DNA of 9,433 nt from an uncultured Eubacteriales bacterium (GCA_902793875.1 CADBFL010000058.1:1-9433); one strand, 5' to 3'. Numbered from the stretch's first letter, positions 1 through 6,698 are shown. The notes: generated by a model from the letters alone, not told the origin. Program-made: numbers and translations.

Positions 1-11
1 CGAAGCTGCCT

Positions 12-1088
12 TTAATCGTCAGGGCCTGCATAGCCTGTCACTGAAACGGCGATATCCGCCCCTGAGCGGGCTTTTGCGCCCTTTGCCATGGCTTCGGCCG
101 TTTCTGCGCTTACGACGCCGCAGCGCCCGATGACGCCGGGATCCACGCCGAGTTCGGAAGCCTTTGCGGCGGCAGAATATGTCACATACGAAGATGAAAG
201 CACCTCTGACGCGCCTGCGACATCCGTGAGCGCGGCTGCGAAAAGACCTCCGGTGCAGGATTCCGCAGCGGAAATGCTCAGGCCCTTTTCTTTCAGCAGC
301 CTGACCACCACCTCGTTAAGGTCCTCGTTGTCATAGCTGTATATGTACTCCCCGGCAAGGGTATCGATCTTTGCGATCATCTGATCGACCGCCGATCTTG
401 CCTCATCGAGGGTGTCCCTCTGGGAGGCGACTCTCAGCGTGCACTCCCCCTCCTTGGCGTATGTGGCGATAGTCGGATCGGTCTGTCCGTCGATGAGAGG
501 CATCAGCAGCATCTCGAGGTCGGATTCCCCGATGCCGATCGTTCGTATCACCCTGTAATACATCTTTTTTTCCATGAACTGCCCGAGGTACTGCTTCACG
601 CCGTTTTCGAAGAGCCAGGTCATCTCGCGCGGCGGACCGGGAAAACATACGGCGGTCTTGCCGTCTTTGGTAAGAGCAAATCCCGGCGCAGTGCCCGAAG
701 CGTTGTAGAACGGAACGCATCCGGCCGGAAGAAGCGCCTGCTTGAGGTTGTTTTCGGGCATGGCGCCTCCGCGCTTTTCGAAGAAAGACCTGAGATCGGC
801 GACGACCTGCTCGTCCTCGTACATCCCGGCGCCCATGTATCCGGCAACCGTCTCTTTCGTGAGATCGTCCTGGGTAGGACCGAGCCCTCCCGTCAGAAGG
901 ACAAGATCTGTGTCGCGGAAGGCTTCTGCGAGCTTTTCCCTGAGCCTCTCAGGATTATCGCCCACCACAAAGTGATACATCACATCAAAGCCCATGTGAT
1001 TGAGCCTGTCAGACAGATACGCCGCATTCGTATTGACAGTCTGGCCGAAGAGCAGTTCGGTCCCGACCGCTATGATGGAAGTTTTCAT
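12..1088 (-). CDS. cinA: CinA-family protein (nicotinamide mononucleotide deamidase / ADP-ribose pyrophosphatase), premature C-terminal stop
   Basis: Two-domain CinA protein, 358 residues. The N-terminal molybdopterin-binding-like (COG1058) domain covers about residues 1-170: the start MKTSIIAVGTELL, TGGLGPTQDD at 66-75 and FPGPPREM at 149-156 are all family hallmarks. The C-terminal deamidase domain begins near 265 and shows AESCTGG at 275-281, a YVTYSAAAK segment around 301-309 and TGYAGP at 351-356. In the family these domains hydrolyse ADP-ribose and deamidate nicotinamide mononucleotide in pyridine nucleotide recycling. The reading frame stops two residues after TGYAGP, whereas CinA proteins usually run to about 410-420 residues and carry a conserved GDRxxVR-like segment in the missing part. 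The ATG is 3 bases after the pgsA stop. I see no good Shine-Dalgarno sequence, so translation is probably coupled to pgsA. Last visible gene of the ftsK-rimO-pgsA-cinA operon; recA often follows in related genomes and would lie outside the window. Confidence 0.9.
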   Translation of the reverse strand: MKTSIIAVGTELLFGQTVNTNAAYLSDRLNHMGFDVMYHFVVGDNPERLREKLAEAFRDTDLVLLTGGLGPTQDDLTKETVAGYMGAGMYEDEQVVADLRSFFEKRGGAMPENNLKQALLPAGCVPFYNASGTAPGFALTKDGKTAVCFPGPPREMTWLFENGVKQYLGQFMEKKMYYRVIRTIGIGESDLEMLLMPLIDGQTDPTIATYAKEGECTLRVASQRDTLDEARSAVDQMIAKIDTLAGEYIYSYDNEDLNEVVVRLLKEKGLSISAAESCTGGLFAAALTDVAGASEVLSSSYVTYSAAAKASELGVDPGVIGRCGVVSAETAEAMAKGAKARSGADIAVSVTGYAGPDD

Positions 1089-1091
1089 AAG

Positions 1092-1625
1092 CTACATGCT
1101 GAAGATATCTTTGTTCTTCAATACATATTCGCATCCCGAGTAGACTGTCATGATGAGAGCCGCCCAGAATATGATATTGGCGACGAGCATGATGGTCTTT
1201 TCGGCAGAAGGCACGGACAGAGCGAGAAGATACGCTATGACGGCGAACATCTGAAGGACCGTCTTGATCTTGCCGGACATTCCGGCGGCAAGCACCCTGC
1301 CCTCCGAGGCTGCGACAGTCCTCATGCCGGCGATGATGAATTCGCGCGCGAGTATGAGAATGAGCATCCACGCCTTTATGAGATCAGCTTCGATGAAGAG
1401 GCAGAGAGCCGAATATACAAGGATCTTGTCTGCCAGCGGATCCATTATTTTGCCGAAATTGGTGACGAGGTTCCTTTCGCGCGCTATCTTGCCGTCAAAG
1501 TAGTCCGTGATCGAAGCTGCGCAGAAAAGAACGAGCGAGACCGGGTAATAACCCAGTATGAACGCCGCTATGAAGAACGGCACCATGATTATTCTTGCGA
1601 GTGTGAGTTTATTTGGGAGATTCAT
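1092..1625 (-). CDS. pgsA: CDP-diacylglycerol--glycerol-3-phosphate 3-phosphatidyltransferase (phosphatidylglycerophosphate synthase)
   Basis: Integral membrane enzyme of 177 residues, a normal length for PgsA. It transfers a phosphatidyl group from CDP-diacylglycerol to glycerol-3-phosphate, the committed step to phosphatidylglycerol and cardiolipin. The CDP-alcohol phosphatidyltransferase signature is complete: D41, D44, G45, A48, R49, G58, D62 and D66 fit the D-x2-D-G-x2-A-R-x8-G-x3-D-x3-D pattern that binds the metal and CDP group. The N-terminus MNLPNKLTLARI is typical of PgsA rather than of cardiolipin or phosphatidylserine synthases. Hydrophobic stretches near 12-39, 68-84, 86-105, 123-138 and 145-162 agree with about six membrane helices. 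The ATG at 1623-1625 has a clear GGAGG site at 1636-1640. It lies 31 bases after rimO and 3 bases before cinA, in the same operon. Confidence 0.95.
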   Translation of the reverse strand: MNLPNKLTLARIIMVPFFIAAFILGYYPVSLVLFCAASITDYFDGKIARERNLVTNFGKIMDPLADKILVYSALCLFIEADLIKAWMLILILAREFIIAGMRTVAASEGRVLAAGMSGKIKTVLQMFAVIAYLLALSVPSAEKTIMLVANIIFWAALIMTVYSGCEYVLKNKDIFSM

Positions 1626-1635
1626 GATTGTTATT

Positions 1636-1640
1636 CCTCC
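1636..1640 (-). promoter_or_regulatory. Shine-Dalgarno site of pgsA
   Basis: GGAGG on the minus strand, 10 bases before the pgsA ATG. It fixes the start at 1625 and gives pgsA its own ribosome entry within the operon, unlike cinA and rimO, which have weak sites. Confidence 0.75.
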
Positions 1641-1656
1641 GTTTCAAAGCATTGGC

Positions 1657-2973
1657 TTATATGATCTCAGTGCCTTCAAGATCGTATTCGAAGGCATCTG
1701 TAATCCGCACTTTTATTATATCGCCCGGAACATGGGCGTGATCTGACGAAACAGTGACCGCGCAGTCTATCTCGGGAGCGTCGTAGCGCGTCCTGCCTGA
1801 GTAAAGGCCGTCTTCGATGACCTCGTCTATGATCACCTCATAAGACTTCCCGATCTTTTTTTCGTTCAGCCTTTCGCTGACGGCCAGCTGATGCTCCATG
1901 ACGCGGTCTCTTCTGATGATGCGGACCTCTTCGTCCACACTGCCGTCCATCGTGCATGAGGCCGTCCCCTCCTCATCCGAGTACGCAAAAGCCCCGAGCC
2001 TGTCGATATCCATAGAATCGATGAAATCCGTGAGAAGATCCATGTCTTCTTCGGTCTCTCCCGGAGAGCCGACAAGTATGGTGGTCCGTATATGGACATC
2101 CGGTATGCGCTGCCTGAGCTTTCCGATGACGGACTTTATGGAGTCGCCTGTGGACTGTCTCCTCATAAGGCGCAGAACATTATCTGAAATGTGCTGTATC
2201 GGCATGTCGATGTATTTGCATATCTTCGGTTCCTCGGCGATCACGTCGATAAGTTCGTCCGTAATACCGTTATCGTAAACATACATCAGTCTTATCCATT
2301 CGATGCCGTCTATCCTGCAAAGCTTTCGAAGCAGCCCCGGGAGTCTGCGCTCGCCGTAAAGATCGCGCCCGTACTGCGATGTGTCCTGGGCTATGAGTAT
2401 GAGCTCCTTTATGCCCGCGGCCGCCATGTCTTCGGCCTCCCTGACGCAGTCCTCTTTCTTCTTTGACCTGAAAGGACCGCGTATCAGCGGGATGGCGCAG
2501 AAGCTGCAGTTGTTGCTGCAGCCCTCGGCTATCTTGAGATATCCGTAGTACGCGCCCTCATCGAAGAGTCGTTTTCTGTATCTCAGATCATCTTCGACAT
2601 CGCCTACCATGTCCCTTCCGCTGGTGCCGGCTTTTTCTCCGAGCAGAACCGACGGAAGATCGTCATAATCATTCACTCCGAAGAACATATCGACTTCGGG
2701 CATCTCTTCCGAAAGCTCCCTGTGATAACGCTCGGCGAGGCATCCGGTGACTACCAGCTTTTTATTTTCTCCGCGCTCCTGCGCAAGCTCGAATATCCTT
2801 TCTATCGATTCTTTTTTCGCGTCTTCAATAAAGCCGCAGGTATTGACTATGAGTATGTCTGCTTCCTGCGGATCATAAGTGATGACGCAGCCTCTCTCAA
2901 CGAGAGAAGCCGCGAGCATCTGCGAGTCGTATTCGTTTTTTGCGCAACCGAGAGTATCGATGTATATGTTCAT
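1657..2973 (-). CDS. rimO: Ribosomal protein S12 (aspartate) methylthiotransferase RimO
   Basis: Radical SAM methylthiotransferase of 438 residues, the usual length. RimO adds a methylthio group to the conserved aspartate of ribosomal protein S12, using two iron-sulfur clusters. The N-terminal UPF0004 domain (about 1-100) supplies the three cysteines C10 (in DTLGCAKNEYDSQ), C46 (VNTCGFI) and C78 (VTGCLAERY). The radical SAM core (about 140-365) has CxxxCxxC at C152, C156 and C159, followed by AIPLIRGPFRS. A C-terminal TRAM domain covers roughly 370-436. The KIAEGCSNNCSFCAIP and RGPFRS context and the overall length favour RimO over the tRNA enzymes MiaB and MtaB. The ATG shares its A with the ftsK TGA stop (TGATG), and an AGGA at 2983-2986 lies inside the end of ftsK, so the two are translationally coupled. 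Confidence 0.93.
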   Translation of the reverse strand: MNIYIDTLGCAKNEYDSQMLAASLVERGCVITYDPQEADILIVNTCGFIEDAKKESIERIFELAQERGENKKLVVTGCLAERYHRELSEEMPEVDMFFGVNDYDDLPSVLLGEKAGTSGRDMVGDVEDDLRYRKRLFDEGAYYGYLKIAEGCSNNCSFCAIPLIRGPFRSKKKEDCVREAEDMAAAGIKELILIAQDTSQYGRDLYGERRLPGLLRKLCRIDGIEWIRLMYVYDNGITDELIDVIAEEPKICKYIDMPIQHISDNVLRLMRRQSTGDSIKSVIGKLRQRIPDVHIRTTILVGSPGETEEDMDLLTDFIDSMDIDRLGAFAYSDEEGTASCTMDGSVDEEVRIIRRDRVMEHQLAVSERLNEKKIGKSYEVIIDEVIEDGLYSGRTRYDAPEIDCAVTVSSDHAHVPGDIIKVRITDAFEYDLEGTEII

Positions 2974-5900
2974 CAGTAGTTATCCTCGCTGTCGGCGTCC
3001 ATGACCATTCGTCTGACGGATTCCGGCAGTGAATTGAAGGAATCCATGGCCTGTGTATTGGTGAGTTTCTGAGAGTCCGCGCCTTCTGATACGCCTTCTG
3101 CCGCAGGCTGAGGCTGCGTTCCGGCTTCCGGCAGCTCCTGAGGCTCGGGCACGGGTTCCGGCTGAGATGAAGGTTCAGGCTCAGGCGCGGCGGCCGTCTC
3201 TGCGTCTTCGGATCCGGCAGCGTCGTCATATCCGCCGTAGTATTCTTCTTCGGTCATGAGCAGCTGCCGCGGCCTTGATCCGTCCGAAGGACCTATTATG
3301 CCCTTCTCTTCGATCTCGTCGATGATCCTCGCGGCCCTGTTGTATCCGATCCTGAATCTCCTCTGGAGCATGGATACCGAAGCCTGCTTCGACTTGAAGA
3401 TGAAGGCGATGGCGTCCTCCGTCAGCTCATCCTGAGGCTCAGAGCCGCCTTTTTTGCCGTCGCTCTCGAGAGCCTTCTGTATCTCGTCGTCATAAGAAGG
3501 ATCGCCGCCCTCCTTTTTGACGAATTTTATGACCTTGTCGATTTCTTTTTCAGATATGAACGGGCCCTGGACCCTGTATGGCTTGGTCGATCCCACAGGC
3601 GAGAAGAGCATGTCGCCCTTTCCGAGGAGCTTCTCGGCGCCGGCCATGTCCAGTATGGTCCTTGAGTCGAACTGTGAAGCCACGCTGAAGGCTATCCTCG
3701 AAGGGATGTTGGCCTTGATAAGACCTGTCACGACATCTACAGACGGCCTCTGGGTTGCGACTATGAGGTGCATGCCGGCTGCCCTCGCCTTCTGGGCAAG
3801 CCTGCATATGGAGTTTTCGACCTCGGACGGAGCGGCCATCATGAGATCGGCCAGCTCGTCTATTATGATGACGATCTGAGGCTTGCAGTCGGCCGGGCGG
3901 TGGTTCATTATCATCAGCTCGTTGTATGAGCTGAGGTCCTTGACGTTGTGTTCGGCAAAGAGCTCGTATCTCTTGTCCATCTCTTCGACCGCGATGGCAA
4001 GAGCTCTTGACGCCTTTCTCGGATCGGTCACGACAGGGGTGAGCATGTGAGGTATGCCATTGTAGTTGCCGAGCTCGACGACCTTAGGGTCGATCATGAT
4101 GAGCTTAAGCTCTGACGGCCTTGCCTTGTACAGGAAGCTCACGACTATCGAATTGATGCAGACCGATTTGCCCGAGCCCGTCGCTCCGGCTATCAGCATG
4201 TGAGGCATGTCGTGAAGATCCGCGACTATATTGTTGCCCGAGATGTCTTTTCCGACAACGAACTCGATCTTCGAATCAGCGCTCATGAACTCATCGGTAT
4301 CGATAAGATCGCGTATGAGAACAGGCGAAGGCTTGTCGTTTTCGACCTCTATGCCCACGGCTGCCTTGCCCGGTATAGGCGCCTCTATGCGGATGCTTTT
4401 TGCTCTCAGATTGAGGGCTATGTCATCGGCGAGCCTTGTGATGCTAGCTACCTTGACTCCTGTCGCCGGCTGGACTTCATACCTTGTGACCGAAGCGCCC
4501 TGAGTTACCGTAAGGACCTTTGCGTCGACTCCGAAATCATTCAGAGTCTGCTCGAGCAGATTCGCCTTCTCTTCGAGCTGCACATCGCTCATCACCTGCT
4601 TCGAGCCTGTATCACGCTTGAGCAGGCTCACAGGAGGCATCTCGTAACCGCTGTCGTCTGAAGACGCGCTGAAACCGGCCGCGATCGCTGCATCGTCGGC
4701 GCTGTCCTGAGAAGCGGTCTCTTTTGCCGGCTTTTCAGATGCCTGAGCACTCTTTTTCGAAGCCGAAGACGCCGTCTTGCTGCGGGATGCCCCTGATGAC
4801 GGCGCAGCTGCCCCGGAGACTTCAGCGGCAGCAGCGGCTTTTGCAGCCTTTTCTTCAGGAGCCTTTTTGCTGCTTCCGTGCGCATCGAGGCCGAACGAGC
4901 CAGAATGCCCGGTATCGTCAGGATCTCCGAGTCCGAAGCCGGTACGCGGCTTTTCTTTGATCCTGTCCGATCTTCTTCCCGGATAGCCGTAGTTTTCATC
5001 TTCTTTTTCGAAATCCCTGTTTTCGGCGTATATGCTGCCTGCAGAAGGATTTTCGCCATTCATGCCGACTCTTTCGGGATCATCGGCCATGAGCTCCTTT
5101 TCGGACCTGAAAGTCCTGCCGGTCTCGCTGTCGATGGCGAAATACCCCTTTATCTTTCCGAAGAGAGTGTTCTTGTTCTTCCTGCCTTCGCTCAGCGCCG
5201 GAGAAGGAACGACCTGAGTGTAGTCGATCTCGGCTTCACGACTGGCCGCGCTGAAAGGCTTAGGGATGTCCTCAGCGGATATCCTTTCCGCAGGAGCCTG
5301 CTGAGCGCTCTTGTCCTGACCTGTAAAGCTGCTGATCACAGACTTCCAGAAAGGCTGCTTCGGAGCTTCGGAAGTCACTGCTGTGCTGCCTCCCGGAAGC
5401 GCCGCGACCTTCTGGCGCTCGTCTTCTTCGAGCTCTTTCATCATCTGCTTTGCCTCGGCCTTCCTGCCCAGTCCGTCAAAGAACCTTGATATAGGAGAGT
5501 TCGCGACAAGGAAAACAGATATAAGAAGTACAGTTATGGAGATGATGAGAAGTCCGGGCATGCCGAAGAGCTTTGCCAGCAGAGAGCCGAGCTCCATGCC
5601 GACGACTCCGCCCATCTCGCCTCTTACTCCGAGTATGTAGTAGTCGGCAATGTCGGCAAAGCCGTATCTGAGATTATACGGATCTATGAATCTGTAGGAA
5701 TTGAGTATGCACAGATTTATGAAAATGAGCATGCTGAACACGGCGGTCCTGATGCCGATGTGCGACAGCCTGCCCGCAAACAGAAGGACAGCAAAAATGA
5801 GAACGAGGAACGGAAGCGCATAGGCCATGGACCCGAACAGTCCCTTGCAGAGGTCGTGGACCTTCATGCCGAGGCTTCCGGTGGAATCCATCACGACAGT

Positions 5901-6119
5901 AAAGAACAGAAAAACTGCGATCGCAAACAAAGTGATGCTCCAGATGACATCGATGTTGCGTCTGTCGCGGTCGCTCCTTCTCTTCATTTCGTCGAGCACT
6001 TCCTGCTTTGTAGGCGCGGGAGCGGACGATGTTCCTTCCTTAGGCTTATTTTTGCTTCCGGGCGGTCTGCCCGGTCCTCTTTTCTTCTGACCGTTGCTGC
6101 TTTTTTTCTGCTGTGCCAT
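2973..6119 (-). CDS. ftsK: FtsK/SpoIIIE-family DNA translocase
   Basis: Membrane-anchored, ATP-driven double-stranded DNA pump, 1048 residues, that moves chromosome ends through the closing septum and, in spore formers, DNA into the forespore. Layout: a basic cytoplasmic N-terminus with an AT-hook-like RGPGRPPGSKNKPK at 14-27; four membrane helices near 58-76, 98-116, 123-141 and 187-207; a long low-complexity linker about 210-500, rich in Ala, Ser and Lys at 420-485; the motor about 505-890 with Walker A GATGSGKS at 645-652 and Walker B VIIIDELADLMM at 750-761; the winged-helix gamma domain about 898-962 that reads oriented DNA signals; then an unusual 86-residue tail. It is longer than the roughly 790 residues of B. 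subtilis SpoIIIE because of the linker and tail. The ATG at 6117-6119 is preceded by AAGGAG at 6125-6130. First gene of the operon; whether it acts in division (FtsK/SftA-like) or sporulation (SpoIIIE) cannot be told from sequence alone. Confidence 0.95.
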   Translation of the reverse strand: MAQQKKSSNGQKKRGPGRPPGSKNKPKEGTSSAPAPTKQEVLDEMKRRSDRDRRNIDVIWSITLFAIAVFLFFTVVMDSTGSLGMKVHDLCKGLFGSMAYALPFLVLIFAVLLFAGRLSHIGIRTAVFSMLIFINLCILNSYRFIDPYNLRYGFADIADYYILGVRGEMGGVVGMELGSLLAKLFGMPGLLIISITVLLISVFLVANSPISRFFDGLGRKAEAKQMMKELEEDERQKVAALPGGSTAVTSEAPKQPFWKSVISSFTGQDKSAQQAPAERISAEDIPKPFSAASREAEIDYTQVVPSPALSEGRKNKNTLFGKIKGYFAIDSETGRTFRSEKELMADDPERVGMNGENPSAGSIYAENRDFEKEDENYGYPGRRSDRIKEKPRTGFGLGDPDDTGHSGSFGLDAHGSSKKAPEEKAAKAAAAAEVSGAAAPSSGASRSKTASSASKKSAQASEKPAKETASQDSADDAAIAAGFSASSDDSGYEMPPVSLLKRDTGSKQVMSDVQLEEKANLLEQTLNDFGVDAKVLTVTQGASVTRYEVQPATGVKVASITRLADDIALNLRAKSIRIEAPIPGKAAVGIEVENDKPSPVLIRDLIDTDEFMSADSKIEFVVGKDISGNNIVADLHDMPHMLIAGATGSGKSVCINSIVVSFLYKARPSELKLIMIDPKVVELGNYNGIPHMLTPVVTDPRKASRALAIAVEEMDKRYELFAEHNVKDLSSYNELMIMNHRPADCKPQIVIIIDELADLMMAAPSEVENSICRLAQKARAAGMHLIVATQRPSVDVVTGLIKANIPSRIAFSVASQFDSRTILDMAGAEKLLGKGDMLFSPVGSTKPYRVQGPFISEKEIDKVIKFVKKEGGDPSYDDEIQKALESDGKKGGSEPQDELTEDAIAFIFKSKQASVSMLQRRFRIGYNRAARIIDEIEEKGIIGPSDGSRPRQLLMTEEEYYGGYDDAAGSEDAETAAAPEPEPSSQPEPVPEPQELPEAGTQPQPAAEGVSEGADSQKLTNTQAMDSFNSLPESVRRMVMDADSEDNY

Positions 6120-6124
6120 CCATG

Positions 6125-6130
6125 CTCCTT
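6125..6130 (-). promoter_or_regulatory. Shine-Dalgarno site of ftsK
   Basis: AAGGAG on the minus strand, 5 bases before the ATG at 6119. It supports that start, which also gives the full basic N-terminus. Confidence 0.7.
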
Positions 6131-6167
6131 ATTTAACAACGAGGCATATAATGTATATAGCCGTAAT

Positions 6168-6195
6168 ATTATACCACAACATATTGGATTCACAA
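6168..6195 (-). promoter_or_regulatory. Predicted sigma-A-type promoter of the ftsK-rimO-pgsA-cinA operon
   Basis: A perfect TATAAT -10 box lies at 6168-6173 on the minus strand. A TTGTGA -35 box (4 of 6 matches to TTGACA) lies at 6190-6195, with a 16-base spacer. Transcription would begin near 6161, about 40 bases before the ftsK ATG. The -35 box sits directly after the rpmF terminator, so the operon appears to be transcribed separately from rpmF. This is pattern matching only. Confidence 0.6.
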
Positions 6196-6224
6196 AACAA
6201 AAGAAAAGCCCCTCGCGGGACCTT
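6196..6224 (-). terminator. Intrinsic terminator after rpmF
   Basis: On the minus strand AAGGTCCC and GGGGCTTT-type arms (6217-6224 and 6205-6212) form an 8-pair stem, with two G-U wobbles, around a GCGA (GNRA) tetraloop. A T-rich run CTTTTGTTTTG follows. It lies 25 bases after the rpmF stop and would end the rpmF transcript before the ftsK promoter. Confidence 0.7.
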
Positions 6225-6249
6225 GTCTTTCGTCTTGCGGCCTTTCAGG

Positions 6250-6429
6250 CTATTCTGCGTTGACGACGTCCTTGCCGTCATAATAACCGCAGACAGGACA
6301 TACTCTGTGAGGAAGCTTTGGCTCATGGCACTGAGGACAGATCGAAAGTCCGGTCATGCTCTTCTTCATGTTAGCAGCCTTTCTGCCGCTTGTCTTAGCC
6401 TGCGAAGTTTTCCTTTTAGGTACTGCCAT
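6250..6429 (-). CDS. rpmF: 50S ribosomal protein L32, zinc-binding (C+) form
   Basis: Ribosomal protein L32 of 59 residues, part of the large subunit. It begins MAVPKRKTSQAKT, the standard L32 N-terminus, and ends in a zinc ribbon with all four cysteines, C31, C34, C44 and C47 (CPQC and CPVCGYY), so this is the zinc-dependent rather than the cysteine-free paralog. The start is the ATG at 6427-6429: an AGGAGG site lies at 6437-6442, 7 bases upstream. A GTG nine bases further upstream keeps the frame open, but it overlaps that ribosome binding site and would add a non-family MST. In many Firmicutes the yceD (DUF177) gene sits just before rpmF; here it is absent, and rpmF has its own strong promoter and terminator as a single-gene unit. 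Confidence 0.96.
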   Translation of the reverse strand: MAVPKRKTSQAKTSGRKAANMKKSMTGLSICPQCHEPKLPHRVCPVCGYYDGKDVVNAE

Positions 6430-6436
6430 TGTCGAC

Positions 6437-6442
6437 ACCTCC
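6437..6442 (-). promoter_or_regulatory. Shine-Dalgarno site of rpmF
   Basis: AGGAGG on the minus strand, within AAGGAGGTG, 7 bases before the ATG at 6429. It decides the rpmF start: the in-frame GTG at 6438 is part of this site and so cannot be the start codon it serves. Confidence 0.85.
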
Positions 6443-6493
6443 TTATATATTGATCTTGATCATTATCCTGATTTTTTCATGTCGCACCGATAT

Positions 6494-6522
6494 AGTATAT
6501 TCACCGGGGCGCGACTTGTCAA
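6494..6522 (-). promoter_or_regulatory. Near-consensus sigma-A promoter of rpmF
   Basis: A perfect TTGACA -35 box at 6517-6522 and TATACT (5 of 6) at 6494-6499 are separated by the optimal 17 bases on the minus strand. Transcription would start near 6487 and give a leader of about 57 bases before the L32 ATG. The strength suits a ribosomal protein gene. An imperfect inverted repeat (GTCGC at 6511-6515, GCGAC at 6481-6485) brackets the -10 box. Confidence 0.8.
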
Positions 6523-6560
6523 CGAATTGGGCCGAAATATTTGATCCTCAAAAATATTTT

Positions 6561-6601
6561 TTGAATTTACTATGGATTTATCGATAAGTTTGTGTTACAT
6601 T
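6561..6601 (+). promoter_or_regulatory. Possible promoter region of the proline tRNA gene
   Basis: The AT-rich DNA before the tRNA holds two weak options. One is TTGAAT (6561-6566) with GATAAG (6583-6588) at a 16-base spacing. The other is an extended -10, TGT-TACATT, at 6593-6601 without a good -35 box. Neither is near consensus, so I can place the promoter only to this stretch. Confidence 0.35.
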
Positions 6602-6618
6602 ATTTGTGTTGCAAATAA

Positions 6619-6695
6619 CGGGGTGTGGCTCAGCTTGGTAGAGCGCTTCGTTCGGGACGAAGAGGTCGCGTGTTCAAATCTCGTCACCCCGACCA
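6619..6695 (+). tRNA. tRNA-Pro, anticodon CGG
   Basis: A complete cloverleaf of 77 bases. The acceptor stem is CGGGGTG paired with CACCCCG, followed by A and an encoded CCA end. The D arm is GCTC-AGCTTGGTA-GAGC. The anticodon stem CTTCG/CGAAG holds the loop TTCGGGA, giving anticodon CGG at 6653-6655, which reads the proline codon CCG. The T loop is TTCAAAT. The C-G first pair and the CTTGGTA D loop are typical of bacterial tRNA-Pro. The T stem, GCGTG with CTCGT, contains one U-U mismatch. The gene stands alone, convergent with the cyclase gene and divergent from rpmF. Confidence 0.95.
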
Positions 6696-6698
6696 CAA

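Noticed and set aside
972..1664. A 230-codon open frame on the plus strand opposite pgsA and the start of cinA
   Set aside because: It mirrors two well-supported genes, has no ribosome binding site, and its translation is rich in charged, low-complexity residues with no family motif. It is a shadow of the codon pattern on the other strand.
4650..4870. Ala/Ser/Lys-rich repetitive stretch inside ftsK as a possible inserted repeat
   Set aside because: There is no exact DNA repeat unit and the frame is intact. Such linkers between the membrane and motor domains are normal and variable in FtsK proteins.
4878..5489. A 203-codon plus-strand open frame opposite the linker region of ftsK
   Set aside because: The opposite strand is clearly the low-complexity linker of FtsK in an unbroken 1048-residue frame. 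The plus-strand product has no recognisable motif or start signal.
6430..6438. Upstream GTG start for rpmF, adding three residues
   Set aside because: The GTG is the end of the AGGAGGTG ribosome binding site that serves the ATG at 6429, and L32 proteins begin MAVPKRKTS.
6094..6453. A plus-strand open frame spanning the rpmF gene and its flanks
   Set aside because: It runs against L32, which is certain, and crosses the rpmF terminator and the ftsK promoter. It has no ribosome site.
6451..6462. TGATCTTGATCA dyad in the rpmF leader as a possible operator or riboswitch stem
   Set aside because: Only four pairs can form around a four-base loop, and the leader of about 57 bases is too short and AT-rich for a known riboswitch. 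Chance is sufficient.
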